From Trichoplax adhaerens (lineage: Eukaryota > Placozoa > Uniplacotomia > Trichoplacea > Trichoplacidae), in assembly GCF_000150275.1 (NCBI RefSeq), contig NW_002060950.1, positions 378,679-442,678 of the forward strand: a DNA stretch of 64,000 bases, in the 5' to 3' direction. Under the pieces are notes generated by a model that made no database searches, was not told the DNA's origin, and saw only the letters and a program-made list of their open reading frames with translations. A program made the position numbers and the translations under genes. This document shows positions 36,401 to 54,700 of this stretch, piece after piece (the stretch's first letter is position 1; each line of letters starts with the position of its first letter).

Positions 36401-39337
36401 GAAGTCTCGTGTTAGATAGGCTGTAATATTAAGGTTATCTATCAGATGGACTGACTAAAGAGCACTTATTGGTGGTTATTAGTGTAATTTCACTCCCGAA
36501 TTGATTAATCTATCTCAAATAGATTTCTATATTTACATGCATTTACCGCATTGATATTATACATTTATCATGCTAGTCAATCAAGTATAGGTAGTGAGAT
36601 ATCCGCTAACAGATGCAGATGAAATTTTATTTTCACTTCCAAACCTAAAAAATTTTATGACTTATAAATGCCGTATGGTAGTCATGTAATTATTATTTTA
36701 ACTGCACTCAATGCCGCTTCAAAATTAGCTTCTATATCATGATAAATTGACGCTATATCATCCAGAATATTTCTTAAATGTTAACCTTCTTATGTCATTA
36801 AAATTTCATACTCAGTAGTATCTTATGAAATAGACTCTATCTAAAGCGAATAATTACTTACATGTGATACATTATATTATTAGATCATTACCACATCTTT
36901 GTTGGAGATTTGAGTCCTGATATTGATACAACGTTACTTCGAAGTGCTTTTAATCAATTTGGTCATGTATCGTAAGTACTATTATCTAATTTTTCTTGAT
37001 CCATAACGACATAAGATATAATTCAATCATTTTTGATCTAGTGATGCTAGGGTAGTGAAAGATTCCGCCACTGGAAAGCCAAGAGGATATGGATTTGTAT
37101 CATATCAGTTCAAACATGTAAGTATAACGGATAAAAAAATTTTTAACTTTAAAAGAATGTAAGTGCGACTCTAGTTTGTCTTCTCTGAATTGAGTACAGT
37201 AGTATAATGATCGAATTTATCATCACTGAAGTACAATTGCGCCAGTATTGCAGAAAGTGCTAGCGAAAATGATTTTATTTACTCAAACCATAGTGATTAT
37301 CAATCAAATATTGCTATAATTTTATATGTAATAATCGTTGCATGTTTGATTCAAGATACTTTAAAATAAAGGTAGCAACTAAGCAGATAATGTGATACAC
37401 AGTAGTTATAAATTACTTATATTAATTTTTCTTATAGGAAGCGGAAAATGCAATGCAATCAATGAACGGTGAGATAAAATCTAAATAGTTATATCATGTT
37501 TTTCCAGCAATTTAATAATACTCATAACACAAATATACTTGATTTTAAATTGAACGTAGGCGCTTGGCTTGGTGGTAGAAATATCCGTACTAACTGGGCT
37601 ACTCGCAAGCCTGGAGCAACAACTAATCGGCAAAATAGCGACTCAAGTAAGATTCAATACGAATACGAATAATTTAAATTTGAAATTTAAAGTTAAAAAA
37701 TGGATCACCAAGAATTGGCTTTCTAACTTTAGAGTCTGATCACGTTGTATAGAATTATCCTAAGTAAAGAATAAATAACGAATTACTAAATCCATAAAAT
37801 CCATTACTAGTTCCATATTTTTGATGAATAATGTACTATCGTTATTTTGGTAGTCTAATTTCTTAGTTAATGATGGTCTAATACAGTATTGTCGCTTTCA
37901 TATACGCGTACGGCTAATGACTTAGTTAAAATATCAATAAATGAAGCAGGATATGTATAGTATACTTGTAAAACGTTCATTAATCAACTTTCTACCATAT
38001 GGCGTGCTTCAAAATTCAAGGTTCAACAAAATCATTAAATTATGACGAAATATATCTACAAACTGCTGTTTACAATTGTACCGTCTACGTTGGTAACTTA
38101 AGTGCTGGAACTACGGAAGAAACTTTGCGGCGCATTTTTATTCCGTTCGGTCCTATTGCAGACATTAGAGTCTTTCCCGATAAAAACTACGCCTTTATTC
38201 GTTATATGTCGCATGATCATGCTACCAATGCTATCGTAGTAATCCATGGTACTGCAGTTGAGGGATCACAAGTTAAGGTAAAGAAAGAAATTTCTAATTT
38301 TGTCGCAGATGCATATATTTACGAGGTTAAATATCATGTATTCCTTCGTGTGTCATTGAGATGGCAAATTTAAAACATATCTTAGTGTATCTTCTATACT
38401 AAAATGAGGATATTAAGCACATGGCCGATTAAAACAATATAACCTACTGATCGTCGACAGTCGATTATAATTAGAATAGATTAGTTAAAATTTGATCGCT
38501 CAAACAATAGGGTAAATTATGTACACATTTATCTAGAATATTTCTATCCAATAGGATAGAGTAACCTACATGCGTATATTTAGTTCGACTTTATCTTATT
38601 ATGACTTAAATAATACATGCATATCCTCATTTGATTCTTTAGTGTTCCTGGGGTAAGGAAGCAAATGATCCAATATTGGCTCAACAGGTGAATTTAATTA
38701 AACTAATTTCAACATGATGATTTTAAATATAATTTAGACACTTAATACTCTTATGGTATAATTAAATATTCAAAATAACGTGTATGTCATCTAGGCACAA
38801 CAGCAATTACAATTTCCGCAGTATTATTTTCAACAACAACCTCAGCAAGTTTTCCAACAGCAGCCACAACCATTTATGCAGCCGATACCAGCACCGCCAT
38901 ATCAAGTGTATACTCAATATCAACAATTTGGGTAAGATGCCATAATCTATAAAATTTACTTTTCCAAGTATATGAAGAGCTTATAACGCAATATAACTGG
39001 TCTAATCGACATTAGCTGGAATTGGAAAGCGTAAAAAGAATTAATATATTGTTGTGATATTTACTGGACCGATGATAAGTAATTTATGAATGTTATACTA
39101 ATTTACATCCTATCTATCTCTTTTAGTAATCCCGTAATGATTCCCATGGTGCAACAAACTGCTTATGCAAATCAAGTTACTCCGAGTACACAACAGCAAG
39201 CACAAATGATTCCAACTCAGCAATCATTAGGTGTGGTAACTCCTGCAGCTGCACGTGGTGCTCCAATTCTACCAGCACCACAGCCAGCTACAGCAACAAG
39301 TTATCCAGCGATGCAGCAAAGCTATCAAGTACAGTAA
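24482..39337 (+). CDS. TIA1: TIA-1/TIAR-type RNA-binding protein with three RRMs and a Gln-rich tail
   Basis: Exons: 24482-24598, 31910-32008, 34955-35003, 36884-36971, 37042-37117, 37438-37468, 37560-37646, 38021-38277, 38643-38687, 38795-38931 and 39127-39337 (TAA). All phases agree, giving 398 aa (human TIA1 is 386). RRM1 has RNP2 YIGNL and RNP1 YGFVEY, and ends AIKVNWAT. RRM2 has IFVGDL and RGYGFVSY, then NIRTNWATRKPGA. RRM3 has VYVGNL and YAFIRY, then CSWGKE, the TIA-family signature. The C-terminus is Gln/Pro-rich, like the prion-like domain that drives stress-granule assembly. TIA proteins bind U-rich RNA to control 5' splice-site choice and translation. The chosen ATG (24482) has an in-frame TAA four codons upstream. 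It lacks the usual EDEMPKTL-like lead, and a 3' splice site (attatag) overlaps codons 6-7, so an upstream first exon is an alternative. Introns 1 and 2 are 7.3 and 2.9 kb, and one exon is only 31 bp. Confidence 0.94.
24965..24983. repeat. T8-G11 homopolymer junction in TIA1 intron 1
   Basis: Eight T directly followed by eleven G, and then GATCTATC. It is the second such junction within 2.3 kb. Confidence 0.9.
25800..27420 (+). repeat. Degenerate tandem array with a period of about 180 bp in TIA1 intron 1
   Basis: About nine to ten diverged copies. The landmark AT(C/T)AG(T/C)ATTTATTCCTC occurs near 25928, 26107, 26290, 26488, 26659, 26840 and 27039, a spacing of 171-199 bp. Other shared pieces are ACTAAACAAATTAGAAAA, AGCATTTATC.TGCGTAGAATGATCAA-like text and TTACTC(T/C)TCTC. 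No protein is encoded. The array lies wholly inside a spliced intron. Confidence 0.88.
28720..29135 (+). repeat. Degenerate repeat, period about 80-120 bp, TIA1 intron 1
   Basis: Related pieces near 28726, 28811, 28893, 28971 and 29090 share the order ATGCTTAACGGATCC-like start, TTTCTAGCGTTA-like middle, and AGCTCCTTTCTTAAAA-like end. Similarity falls at both ends. Confidence 0.7.
29782..29910 (+). repeat. Two-copy direct repeat, period 73 bp, TIA1 intron 1
   Basis: TTTAGGTTT near 29782 and 29855, each followed by AACTATCTTATGCTA-type text, TCCTTT and a GTAG(A/G)AA(C/T)AGT-like end. Confidence 0.8.
30912..31184 (+). repeat. Two-copy direct repeat, period 140 bp, TIA1 intron 1
   Basis: Copies begin at 30912 and 31052. 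Shared text includes CTCTATTTTGCG, CTATGTCAAAGCTTAAGGA and TCGATAAAGAAGC. Confidence 0.9.
32231..32535 (+). repeat. Three-copy direct repeat, period about 105 bp, TIA1 intron 2
   Basis: Copies begin near 32231, 32336 and 32441. Shared pieces are GAAATTATTTCA, AACATTTACAGCC, ATTATCAATCA(C/A)AAG and GCCGCTAA. A short TGCGT run precedes copy 1 (near 32216-32230). Confidence 0.85.
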
Positions 39338-42300
39338 TTACGCCATCAAGTAACATGAATGAATTAACACCTACAATCAGCCAATACTAAAAACCGATTA
39401 TCCATCATACAAATCTAATTAATTCAGCATATTATGTAATTATCTAACTAAGATTAGTCTTCATTTATGACTAATTCTTCAGTTAAAGGTGCAGAGCAAG
39501 TTTGAAGGAAAATACTTCCTATATAAATATTATCATTTATATTGCATGATTTAAGAATTGATGGAAATATCAACAGAAAACAGCAATTGTGATAGTTATG
39601 ATGACCAAGTTTATGGCAGAAATGATACCATCATTTTACTGATATAGAAAATTCAGGCCTACAATAATAGTAAGAATAATGTAAGAACATGACTAATAAC
39701 ATATTTGAAATCCTTTTCTGTGAATCGATACACAAAATGCCTAATTAGATAGATCAGATTCAATTTGCTATTATATATTAGTAGTTACGGGTAATGAGAG
39801 CTATCATACGTTGATGAAAAGAAAAAAATACGAATAGAATTATAAGCTAATTTTTAAAATGGACAATTTTTTTAATTGACGTTTTGAGAAGAGACAATTT
39901 CATTAATTATTGGCTCCCTTGCAAGATACCGATTGATTGATTTTAACCTAGAAGAAATTTGTTGAATGGATTAAAATCTCATTTTTTGCTGAAAATATAA
40001 AAGAGGAAAACTGTGTATTTAAAAGTATCAACCAAGAAGATGAATTTCTATCGTTGGCAGTCGTAACTAAACTTCATTTGTGTGGCCATAACATTTTTTT
40101 TAAAAGAGTACTGGGAAAACTGTTAACTCTTGCTGATCCTAACAACTTGTATTCATAGATAGACTTTAATCATTAATGAAATGGTAAACCATATTGGACG
40201 AATTCAATTGGAACAGTTACCATTTAGTTATAACTATGGCATTTAAAAATTCGTGTATGAGTTTAATAGTATTGTAATACTAATGGCAATTCGATAAAGT
40301 TGATGTTATCCTTATTATTTAAAAAAAGTAGAAAATTAGCTGAAATTATAGACATAAACTCTGAAGTGGTTAGAGCTAAACTAAATTGAAAATTATGTAA
40401 CTATTTCTATTGGCGCATATCCTAGCGATATTGTTATTACTACATCATGCGTGCTAAAATAAAAATTTAGGCCAATTTTATACCGTATTCAACAATGATA
40501 GTGCTTCCGTTATTGCAATAATAGTTAGTAATATTAATTATACCAATTAAATATATGCAAAATGATACTTGAAAGATGTAGCTGCAAATAAATATTTTAA
40601 CATACGTAGTGTTACAGTCTATCGGAATACTCTTATTGCCCGTTATTAGTCAATGTATGATTGCTAACAATATTTGTTATATTGTATTCTATAAACGGTG
40701 ATAGCCAATAATTCCATCGTAATCGGTTATAGAAGGAAGACATTAGAAACTATATGATCCATTTTTTATTATTTTGATAGTAAGGATAAAAGTTATGTAA
40801 ACATCGATTTTGTCCTTCTACAGTACAGTATAATTATGAAGAATCGGATGAATCCTGCGTGTAACCTTAAAAATACGAGTATATATATATATATATAAAA
40901 TATTAGATTTATAATTACAATTTTAGAACCTATGAAATATTACGAATGTAATGAGTTGACACATCTAGTACAAACTGTAGATGAACCGTTAGAAAGATTG
41001 ATTCAATATTCACATCGGAAATAACTAGCTTGTATAGATTTATGCAAAACCACTTACACGTATTTGTAGTATTATTGCCATGTATAATTGTGCAGTTACG
41101 TCAAATTGATTTGGGTTAGGACCATCAAATTGTTTATTATTCTAATATTTGGTTACTATATAAGAACTGTGTTATTCTAACATGGATTAGCAGAAATTTT
41201 AATTTGTTATTCCAAAAGTTGGATGAAATAATGAACTTGTGTTAAGTAAATATGGATGTTACTATTGCCGCGACTACGTACTCATTACGCAGCGATCGTA
41301 TTTAGTATTCAATATAATAAAAAAGATGTATTCTATCTTTATTTATGGGCGTTTTGTGAAAGGATAGCGACGCTCGAACTTTATCATTTTTCTGTTATGA
41401 ATCTATCTGTGAGTGTGCGATACTTGCGTATTAAAATTTTGCAGTATGATCGCATGTTATCATGAGACACTGAAAAGCTTTAAAATTTGATTGTTGGTTT
41501 ATGAACCACAGCATGATTTCTACGATAGCAAGTTTTTCCTTGGTTGGTTGTAATAAGTTTACCACTACTAATATCGCTCCTACATCTACTCTAAGAAAAC
41601 GACAGAATGTAATTATAATATATAATTAATACGAAATTGATGAAATACCAGCATGTTAATATGAAAACGTTCACGAAATTGCAGTTAGTCATTTATTCAG
41701 TAATTTAAAAATTATTTCATACTCGTATTTTTGGCAATGCTAATGTAATGAAATATTCAATTGTGGAATTCATTCCACCGATCGTAACTTTTATCAGGAA
41801 TATTTGATAGAACCGTGCATTGCAAGGCATTATAACTAAATTTAATCCGAATGACGCTTTACATGTAACATTAGTACATGATATGCGATCATAAAACAGC
41901 TGTTGTTCATTGGTAGTTAACATTTACTGCACGAAACCAAAATGCGTACTGTACTGTACTTCATAAAATGTGGTGGAAACCATTGACAAAATATACAGGT
42001 ATCGAATGGCTAGTAACTAATATATAAACAAATTTATTATATTCTTTTTAATAAATAACGTATCTAAAAGTTTACATAGATGCACTGTTCTTTTGAAGAC
42101 TTCCTTCATTATCGATAAGTACAGTGTCCAGCTGTGAACAGAACCTATTTTTTATCCTAATATACATGAACAATAAACTTCAAAGATTCCATTACAAAGA
42201 AAGAAAAGGAACAACAATACGGCAGATAGAGTCAGATGATTCGAACTACCATTACAAATACGAAATATTACAAAAGTGTGTAGTATATATACACATAATA

Positions 42301-42442
42301 AAACAGGAAAGTACATTCAATCATTTTCGGTACAGTGTATTAAAGTATCACTTTTTTTTTAACGTAACTTCAGCTATCAAATATTGTATCATAGTGAGTT
42401 GCTGGCTGTATCATTTCGTAAATAAAATGATATCAAATGATC
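39338..42442. other. Intergenic region between convergent TIA1-like and POLR2B genes
   Basis: This 3.1-kb region holds the 3' flanks of both genes. There is a short AT microsatellite near 40880-40898 and isolated GTACTGTAC motifs near 40822 and 41947. The open frames here (for example 41256-41465) have no recognisable similarity. The long plus-strand open frame that begins at 42124 overlaps the last POLR2B exon on the other strand and is a shadow. Confidence 0.6.
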
Positions 42443-48593
<6,151 letters not shown>

Positions 48594-48697
48594 TTTGCTG
48601 TGCTTCAAAATGAATCCGCCGTTGTCGGCTTGAGAGATTTCAAGACTGAAGGACGCCTGGCGCTCTACCGCACTATAAGTGCTGTTACCGTAGTAGC

Positions 48698-48979
48698 GGT
48701 ACAATACTGTACAGTATTAGAAATGCTGCTCTACTTTAGTGTATACAGTACTAGTCCTGTCCAGTACTGTACTGAAAGTCAGCAGAACCAGAGCACAACT
48801 TCTGTCCGTCTGTATTTCGATGGTCAAATTACTATAGATTGCACGTGTAAGCCATAGTGTACAGTAACCTAGTAAGGTAATACAGGACAAGACAGTACAA
48901 TACTGGCCAGGTAAAATACAGTATGTAGTACTGTACATTGTACAGTACAGCGTACTGTATAGTCGTGGACTACTGTACT
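48698..48979. repeat. GTAC-palindrome cluster 2, just upstream of POLR2B
   Basis: Runs of GTACAATACTGTACAGTA, CCAGTACTGTACTG and TGTACATTGTACAGTACAG lie 105-385 bp 5' of the POLR2B start codon, in or near the promoter or 5' leader. The motif family is the same as at 6797-7372 and 61979-63052. Confidence 0.85.
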
Positions 48980-49916
48980 TCCGGACCGGTGCACTGAACT
49001 CAGACGGTCGGACACTTCGGTTTCATCCTGTTCTAAACACTTCGTTTCGCTAAAATGTTTTGAAGCGGATGCTCGCGATGCTGTCATTCGCTTATTTTTT
49101 TTCTACTAAATTAAGTAATATAACATTGAAATCTATTCTATTTTACCAAGTTCTGCTCAAAAGCAGTTGTAGAACGTCAAAGATGTATCTAGTAGTTTAT
49201 GGTAGAATGCTATCAGAAGTTATACCATGAGCTTTTTTTAGTAGTCCATAAGGCAGAGTGCTGTAAAATGGAATAGTGGCTATATAAAACCGGTCAATTC
49301 AGTCTAGTTGATTTTGTTTTTTTTAATTTCTTGTCTCTTCCGTCATAGTCTTGTCCCATAAATTAGACGTAATTGATTCTAGAATTGTCCTTGATATTCA
49401 AATATGCATTACGACACTATTCTACCTGGATTTTATACTGTACTGTAGTAGTTGCTGTCAATCCCTTTCTTGTGCTTCATTAGAATGGCAATCTCTCCTC
49501 AATTAGGCTAATCGAGCGTTTAGTAAAGGAGCCACTACTCCTATAACGCTGATAATACATTGGATATAACACAATATCACAAATCATGTCGACTTTCTAA
49601 TGTTTTATCCAATATCCAATGATAACAGGAATTTTAATGATTGTTTTCTAGTTAGCATGGACTGTTATGCGGGTAGAGAATACTGTACTGTATAGCTCCA
49701 GATGTCAATTTCGGTTTACCGCGCTAAGAAAGAATTACTTTTAACGTGAATGGATATTAATAAACGGCTCATTACCCTTATTGCCTTCATGCAATGCATT
49801 TACTGTTCAAATCATCATTTTTAACGTGAATGAATGTTGATAAAATTTGATAAAATCAAATTCCTGAATAGTAACTGTAATATATTTTGTAACGTTAACG
49901 TATATAGAACATAATC

Positions 49917-50066
49917 CGTCAGCATAGTGATGCAAAATCGAGTCACCTTTGAAGTATTATTGTAAAATAATATTCTAGAAGTATAATATTATAAGAGCAT
50001 AATCCGTCAGCAAAGCGACGGGAGTTTGTAATATTATAACAGCATAATCCGTCAGCATAGTGACGG
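49917..50066. repeat. Short hairpin repeats with CCGTCA...TGACGG
   Basis: Three copies of AGCATAATCCGTCAGCA(T/A)AG-type text, with cores at 49917, 50004 and 50049. The third core, CCGTCA-gcatag-TGACGG, is a perfect 6-bp stem; the first two are imperfect. The last two copies lie in a 45-bp direct repeat that starts AATATTATAA. No coding content. Confidence 0.8.
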
Positions 50067-51780
50067 GAGTTTATACTAGTTCTATCCAAATTAGCCTTCA
50101 TTTGTCTTGGTTGTATACTTCCAAACTACTGTATTACTTCAGCAATAACTTATACTGGCACTCTGCATCAAGGCTTTATAGAGCTTATCCCATTTTGCTG
50201 CACTTCACGACGCAACAACCCTAATCAGATGATAGCCCTGGCTATTTCTCTTTCGAAAAATTTACAAATACTTATTATACAATGAAACTGAAAACTATAT
50301 CTACTGCATGCAAAGTTGATGCGAAACAATATCGTAAATAGTTTTACTAATCTGAACGGCTAACCTTACTACTGTACTGTATATATATATATACATAACA
50401 CAAGGAAATCAGCTTGCCTGCTACTCGCGAATCGTCAGTTTTGCTGGGCTTTATACTATTCAAATTTTAAAATTTTAAAAATTGAATTTGCAGTAAATAT
50501 TTCCTTATCAGCAATAAGACTTCAAACCTGTCAGTAGAGTAAAATCATATTCTCATCATAACGGATGATTTGTAGCTTAGGATAGCACACCAGTAAATAG
50601 AATATGGAGCTATTTACACATCTCGCTACATTCAAGGTACTATCTTAAAGTTTTTGTCAAATTTCCGTCAGAATAGGTTACTTCAAGGAAATAGTGATCG
50701 CAATTATGAGATATACAAGTATTCAAACGGCTCATGTTGCAATAGTGATCCAAGCTCAGAACTTCTGCGAATCATCAATTTCTTATTATGGATCAGTAAT
50801 GACATGCTGTTAGCTCAATCATTTCCCACTTACTTTGGTTTTTCTGTACTTACATTTATTTCTAACTACATGTCATCTTATGAGAAGAAATACAGTATTA
50901 AAAGCCAATAGCACCGTAGAACATGACAGTACCCATTAGGTGTATTACTGGTAAGCGCAATAAATAACTTTACGTTAATCTGTACACTTAACAAGTTTTT
51001 ATTCCTTGCTCCAGCATATTGCAACTACTTGTGGATCAATACAATGCTAAGTAACGTTTTAGATTTATGCTGTCCCACCTCTAGCTGAAGAATAACATTA
51101 GTAATACTATCGCTACTTTACACTAAGGCATTTTCGAAGACCAAGTAATGAATACTGTACATTTGCGATCTACGTGTTATATTCACTGTCAGTACTACAT
51201 AGAAAACTGCAGCGCAGTAACACATATGTCAATAAGCCACTAGTACATTCAGATAACTGGATCTAGATAGAATTGAAAATTGCTTTCATAATGACATGCA
51301 TATAAATAATAAGAATGAGAATGAAAATATAGCGAACTTTCAAGATAATAAAACAGCTAACTCAATTACATTAAATTTACAAATTTAAGTACAGCTAGCC
51401 CAAAGACAAAGAATGGTCATCACGGACTATCATCGAAAAACTGTAAAAAAATCGCGTTTACGAACTCAAAAAATTTCTTCTATAAAATATTAATTAATCA
51501 AATATCAGCTAATTTGATAAGATCTTAATATTGGAAATACAATACATCATTATAGAGCTACAATTGTATACTGGATATAATATAAGATTTAAAGGAGTTT
51601 AAGGACAACGCGTAATTCAATACGGATTCGATAGCTGATAATAATATATTAGTCTAAATTTTACACTAATTTGAAATAGACTAGAAAAAATATATCGTAT
51701 ACCTCCATTAATTAAGCAGATGAATATCGGTACGAGACTACTTCTTGAATGGGGATGAAAATTCGTAATCGGATAACTGA

Positions 51781-54700
51781 TTATCTTACTAAATCGGTCA
51801 AAGTAGGATCTGGTGATACCGATCTACTAACTCTTCGCAAGCCGAATGCTCCAGTTTGAGCCGACATAGCCTCCTCGTTTCTTTGTGAACAAAGCTTCTT
51901 TCGCCAATCCATAGCTAATCTAATTACGGGGTCATCAGGACTGGCATTCGCATCTAAATCAATCTAAGCATCCGTACATAGTAAAGGCCAAATAAATATC
52001 AATTTTGAAGAGAACACGAGTATACCTCGCGCGAATTGTAAAACGGTTTTAATAACTCTTCCACTCCACTATATCTTAAAGTATGCGTGAACCTTACTAG
52101 GAAACTTCTATCGACCGTTGATCGATCAGAGAACTTTGCAGATTATGACTTTAAGAAACATACAGTATTTAGTCTATATATTCCCTTACAGTAACTTTAA
52201 AAATTCACAAATTAAGCATGTACTTATGCGTAATGCCTTCATTACAGATATACCTTAAGGCACGCAGCTTCTGTGACTTTTAATCCTTTCATAACAACAT
52301 AATTTAAATTTTTGGAATTTTCAATTAAAGGGTGATCATTCTGAAAGTAAATTAAAACGGATTAATTTATTTGGTATAGTATCGAGTCCTCACGTAGTTA
52401 CCAACAGCAGCAAGTTATTATTCACCCATATTGATTAAGTAGCATACCGATAATGAGTGACTTAAGTTTTCATTAACAGTGCACAGCATCTTTAATTGCA
52501 TACTAATCGTCTGAATTTGATCCGCACATAAACGTAACTCCTCTTGGTTGCTAAAGTTATGAGAAGATTTATTAATATAGGTAAACCGCAATGTCAGGAA
52601 ATCTACAGCATTCTATATAAAAGCATAAGCCAGTTATCGCTGCAATGAGCAAATTATGAGGGCTACATGACAAATACTGTTACATACCCCTTGTCAGTGC
52701 AAATATTTGACATATGTTGCATAAATTTGCCAATGAGTACAGCATTTTCAGCAATATTTTTAGCTGAAACAGCCATGGTATGTGCTGATACTGTACTAGA
52801 TGGCCTTTCTGCAATACTTGTCAGCTGATCTACTCGATTAGCCATTTCTTTTGCGGCTCTGATAACAAAATTTCCGTCTTCTTCCCAAACATTGATATCC
52901 TCCTGCATTTCAAATGTTAACTTTATTCGATTGTTCTAAGAAAAGTTGACATATTACAGCAAAGATAAATCCCTACCATCTAGAACTATATTACACGTAA
53001 TACATATACAGTATCCTTTTATTTCAAAGGTAATGGCAAAAGAAATATTGTTTGAATATAAATAACATAATAACATGAAAATAGTGTACAAGAGAGCAAA
53101 ATGGTTACACATCGATATAAACTTATAGAATTCTTTTTTAGCCAACATACTGCAAGTAGTTTATGAAGGAAGTGTTTTGTAAAACTCAGCAAAACGCATG
53201 TTTTGCTGCGCATTTCTGGTTGTAGCTTGGTTTTTTAGCGATAACAATGCATTAAAACTACGTGAAGCTCAAGTACATTCTGTAATAATATTTATTTACT
53301 TATTTTAATTTATCGATTAAAAATAGCAAATTATACGGTATTGCGCCTATAGACTGTCATCACTTACAACAACTGATCTGGCAGGGAAATTTTTAACTTT
53401 ACCATCGCTGACGTGATCAGAGCTATTAAGGTTAACAGATTTCTTGACGCCCTTATTATTTAAAAAGCTTTCTGGAGGCTCCTGTCTTACGTTTGATGAT
53501 AACCTGGTATTATCTGTCGCCTTTGTAGACGTATCATTAATCGCATGCATGTATCCCTTAACCTTCAATTCAGAGAATCTTTTTGAATCACTAGCCTTGC
53601 CAAAATTATTACGCTCGGTATCTATTTTTGACGACCCCATTGGTTCCAATTGAGTACTTGCTTGCAATTTCGTCGTTAGCACATTTTTATCGTCTTCACC
53701 AAGCGTATCAGAGGGTAACTGCGAAATTTTACTAGTGAAATAGTCGTTGGAACTATCTGACGTTCCTTTAGAAAGATTCCTTAATGACGACAAGTATCCG
53801 CCGATATTTTCAGGCTGACGGAATTGGGTGGAAGGGATGGTCGGCTTGGTATTGTTGGAAGAACCTACACTGGCTGTATCCAAACGTTGAGCTTCAGCAT
53901 TGGCATTGCTTGAATCGGTCATAGAATTAACATTAGATGACGGATAGATAGATGTTGACGTAATACCAATATGGACAGAATCTGTAGCTTGTGACTCTAA
54001 TCTCTGTTTAGGATTGACAGATGAAAAGGTAGCTGTTGCTGTGTTCATTCCATTGTTTAGAAGAGAGTTATCGTAATTGCTATTTACTGACTGATGTTCT
54101 GAACGATTAAACACTGATTGCAAAGGAGGTTGATCACTCATTAAATTTCTTGCAGAATTTAGTACACTAACACCTGCAGCCTGCTGATGGGGATTAAAGA
54201 CCACGTTACTAGTATATGTATTAAAGATCGTATTAGGATTTGGTGAGAAGGCTGACTGGGGCTTATTGTACGGTTGATCATAGCTATAATGAAACACAGA
54301 ATTCTTTTTAATTATGATAAAACTTACGGTATTAAGAAAACCTTACGCAGTATGTAATCTTTATTTACAGAAATTCATAAAACTTTATACTAAAGGGTAC
54401 AATAGTTCATATTCGATAATTACTTTTGTGACATTGCTGAGTATGGTCTTTCTGGTCGGTTGGTCGTATAGGATGTGGTAGCCAAATTCGGTTGCGATAA
54501 CGCTACTGAAGATGGCTTTAAATCACTTAATCGACTGTATGGCTCGTTCGTTTCTGTAACGATATTAGAACTTCTAGCCATAGGAAGAGTTTGTTGTGGA
54601 TACGTTGGTAGAGGAGCTTGGATAGTATTCGCACTTGCTCTTGGTGGTCCTTGTTGCGCATTCATATCATATTTTAGACCGAAGAGCTCTTGAACTGTGG

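Larger units (their letters stand above)
48594..51780. other. Intergenic region between POLR2B (5' end) and the vinculin-like gene (3' end)
   Basis: POLR2B and the vinculin-like gene are both on the minus strand, so this 3.2 kb holds the POLR2B promoter and the vinculin-like 3' flank. It contains a GTAC cluster about 105 bp upstream of the POLR2B ATG, CCGTCA hairpin repeats near 49917-50066, and isolated GTACTGTA motifs near 49437, 49682 and 50373. The open frames seen show no recognisable protein. Confidence 0.6.

Noticed and set aside
53347-53361. Stop codon after DDSL, suggesting that the vinculin-like gene ends here and a separate tail gene follows
   Set aside because: A strong GTAAGT donor lies just before the stop, in phase 0 with the tail exon starting at 52902, so the stop falls in an intron.
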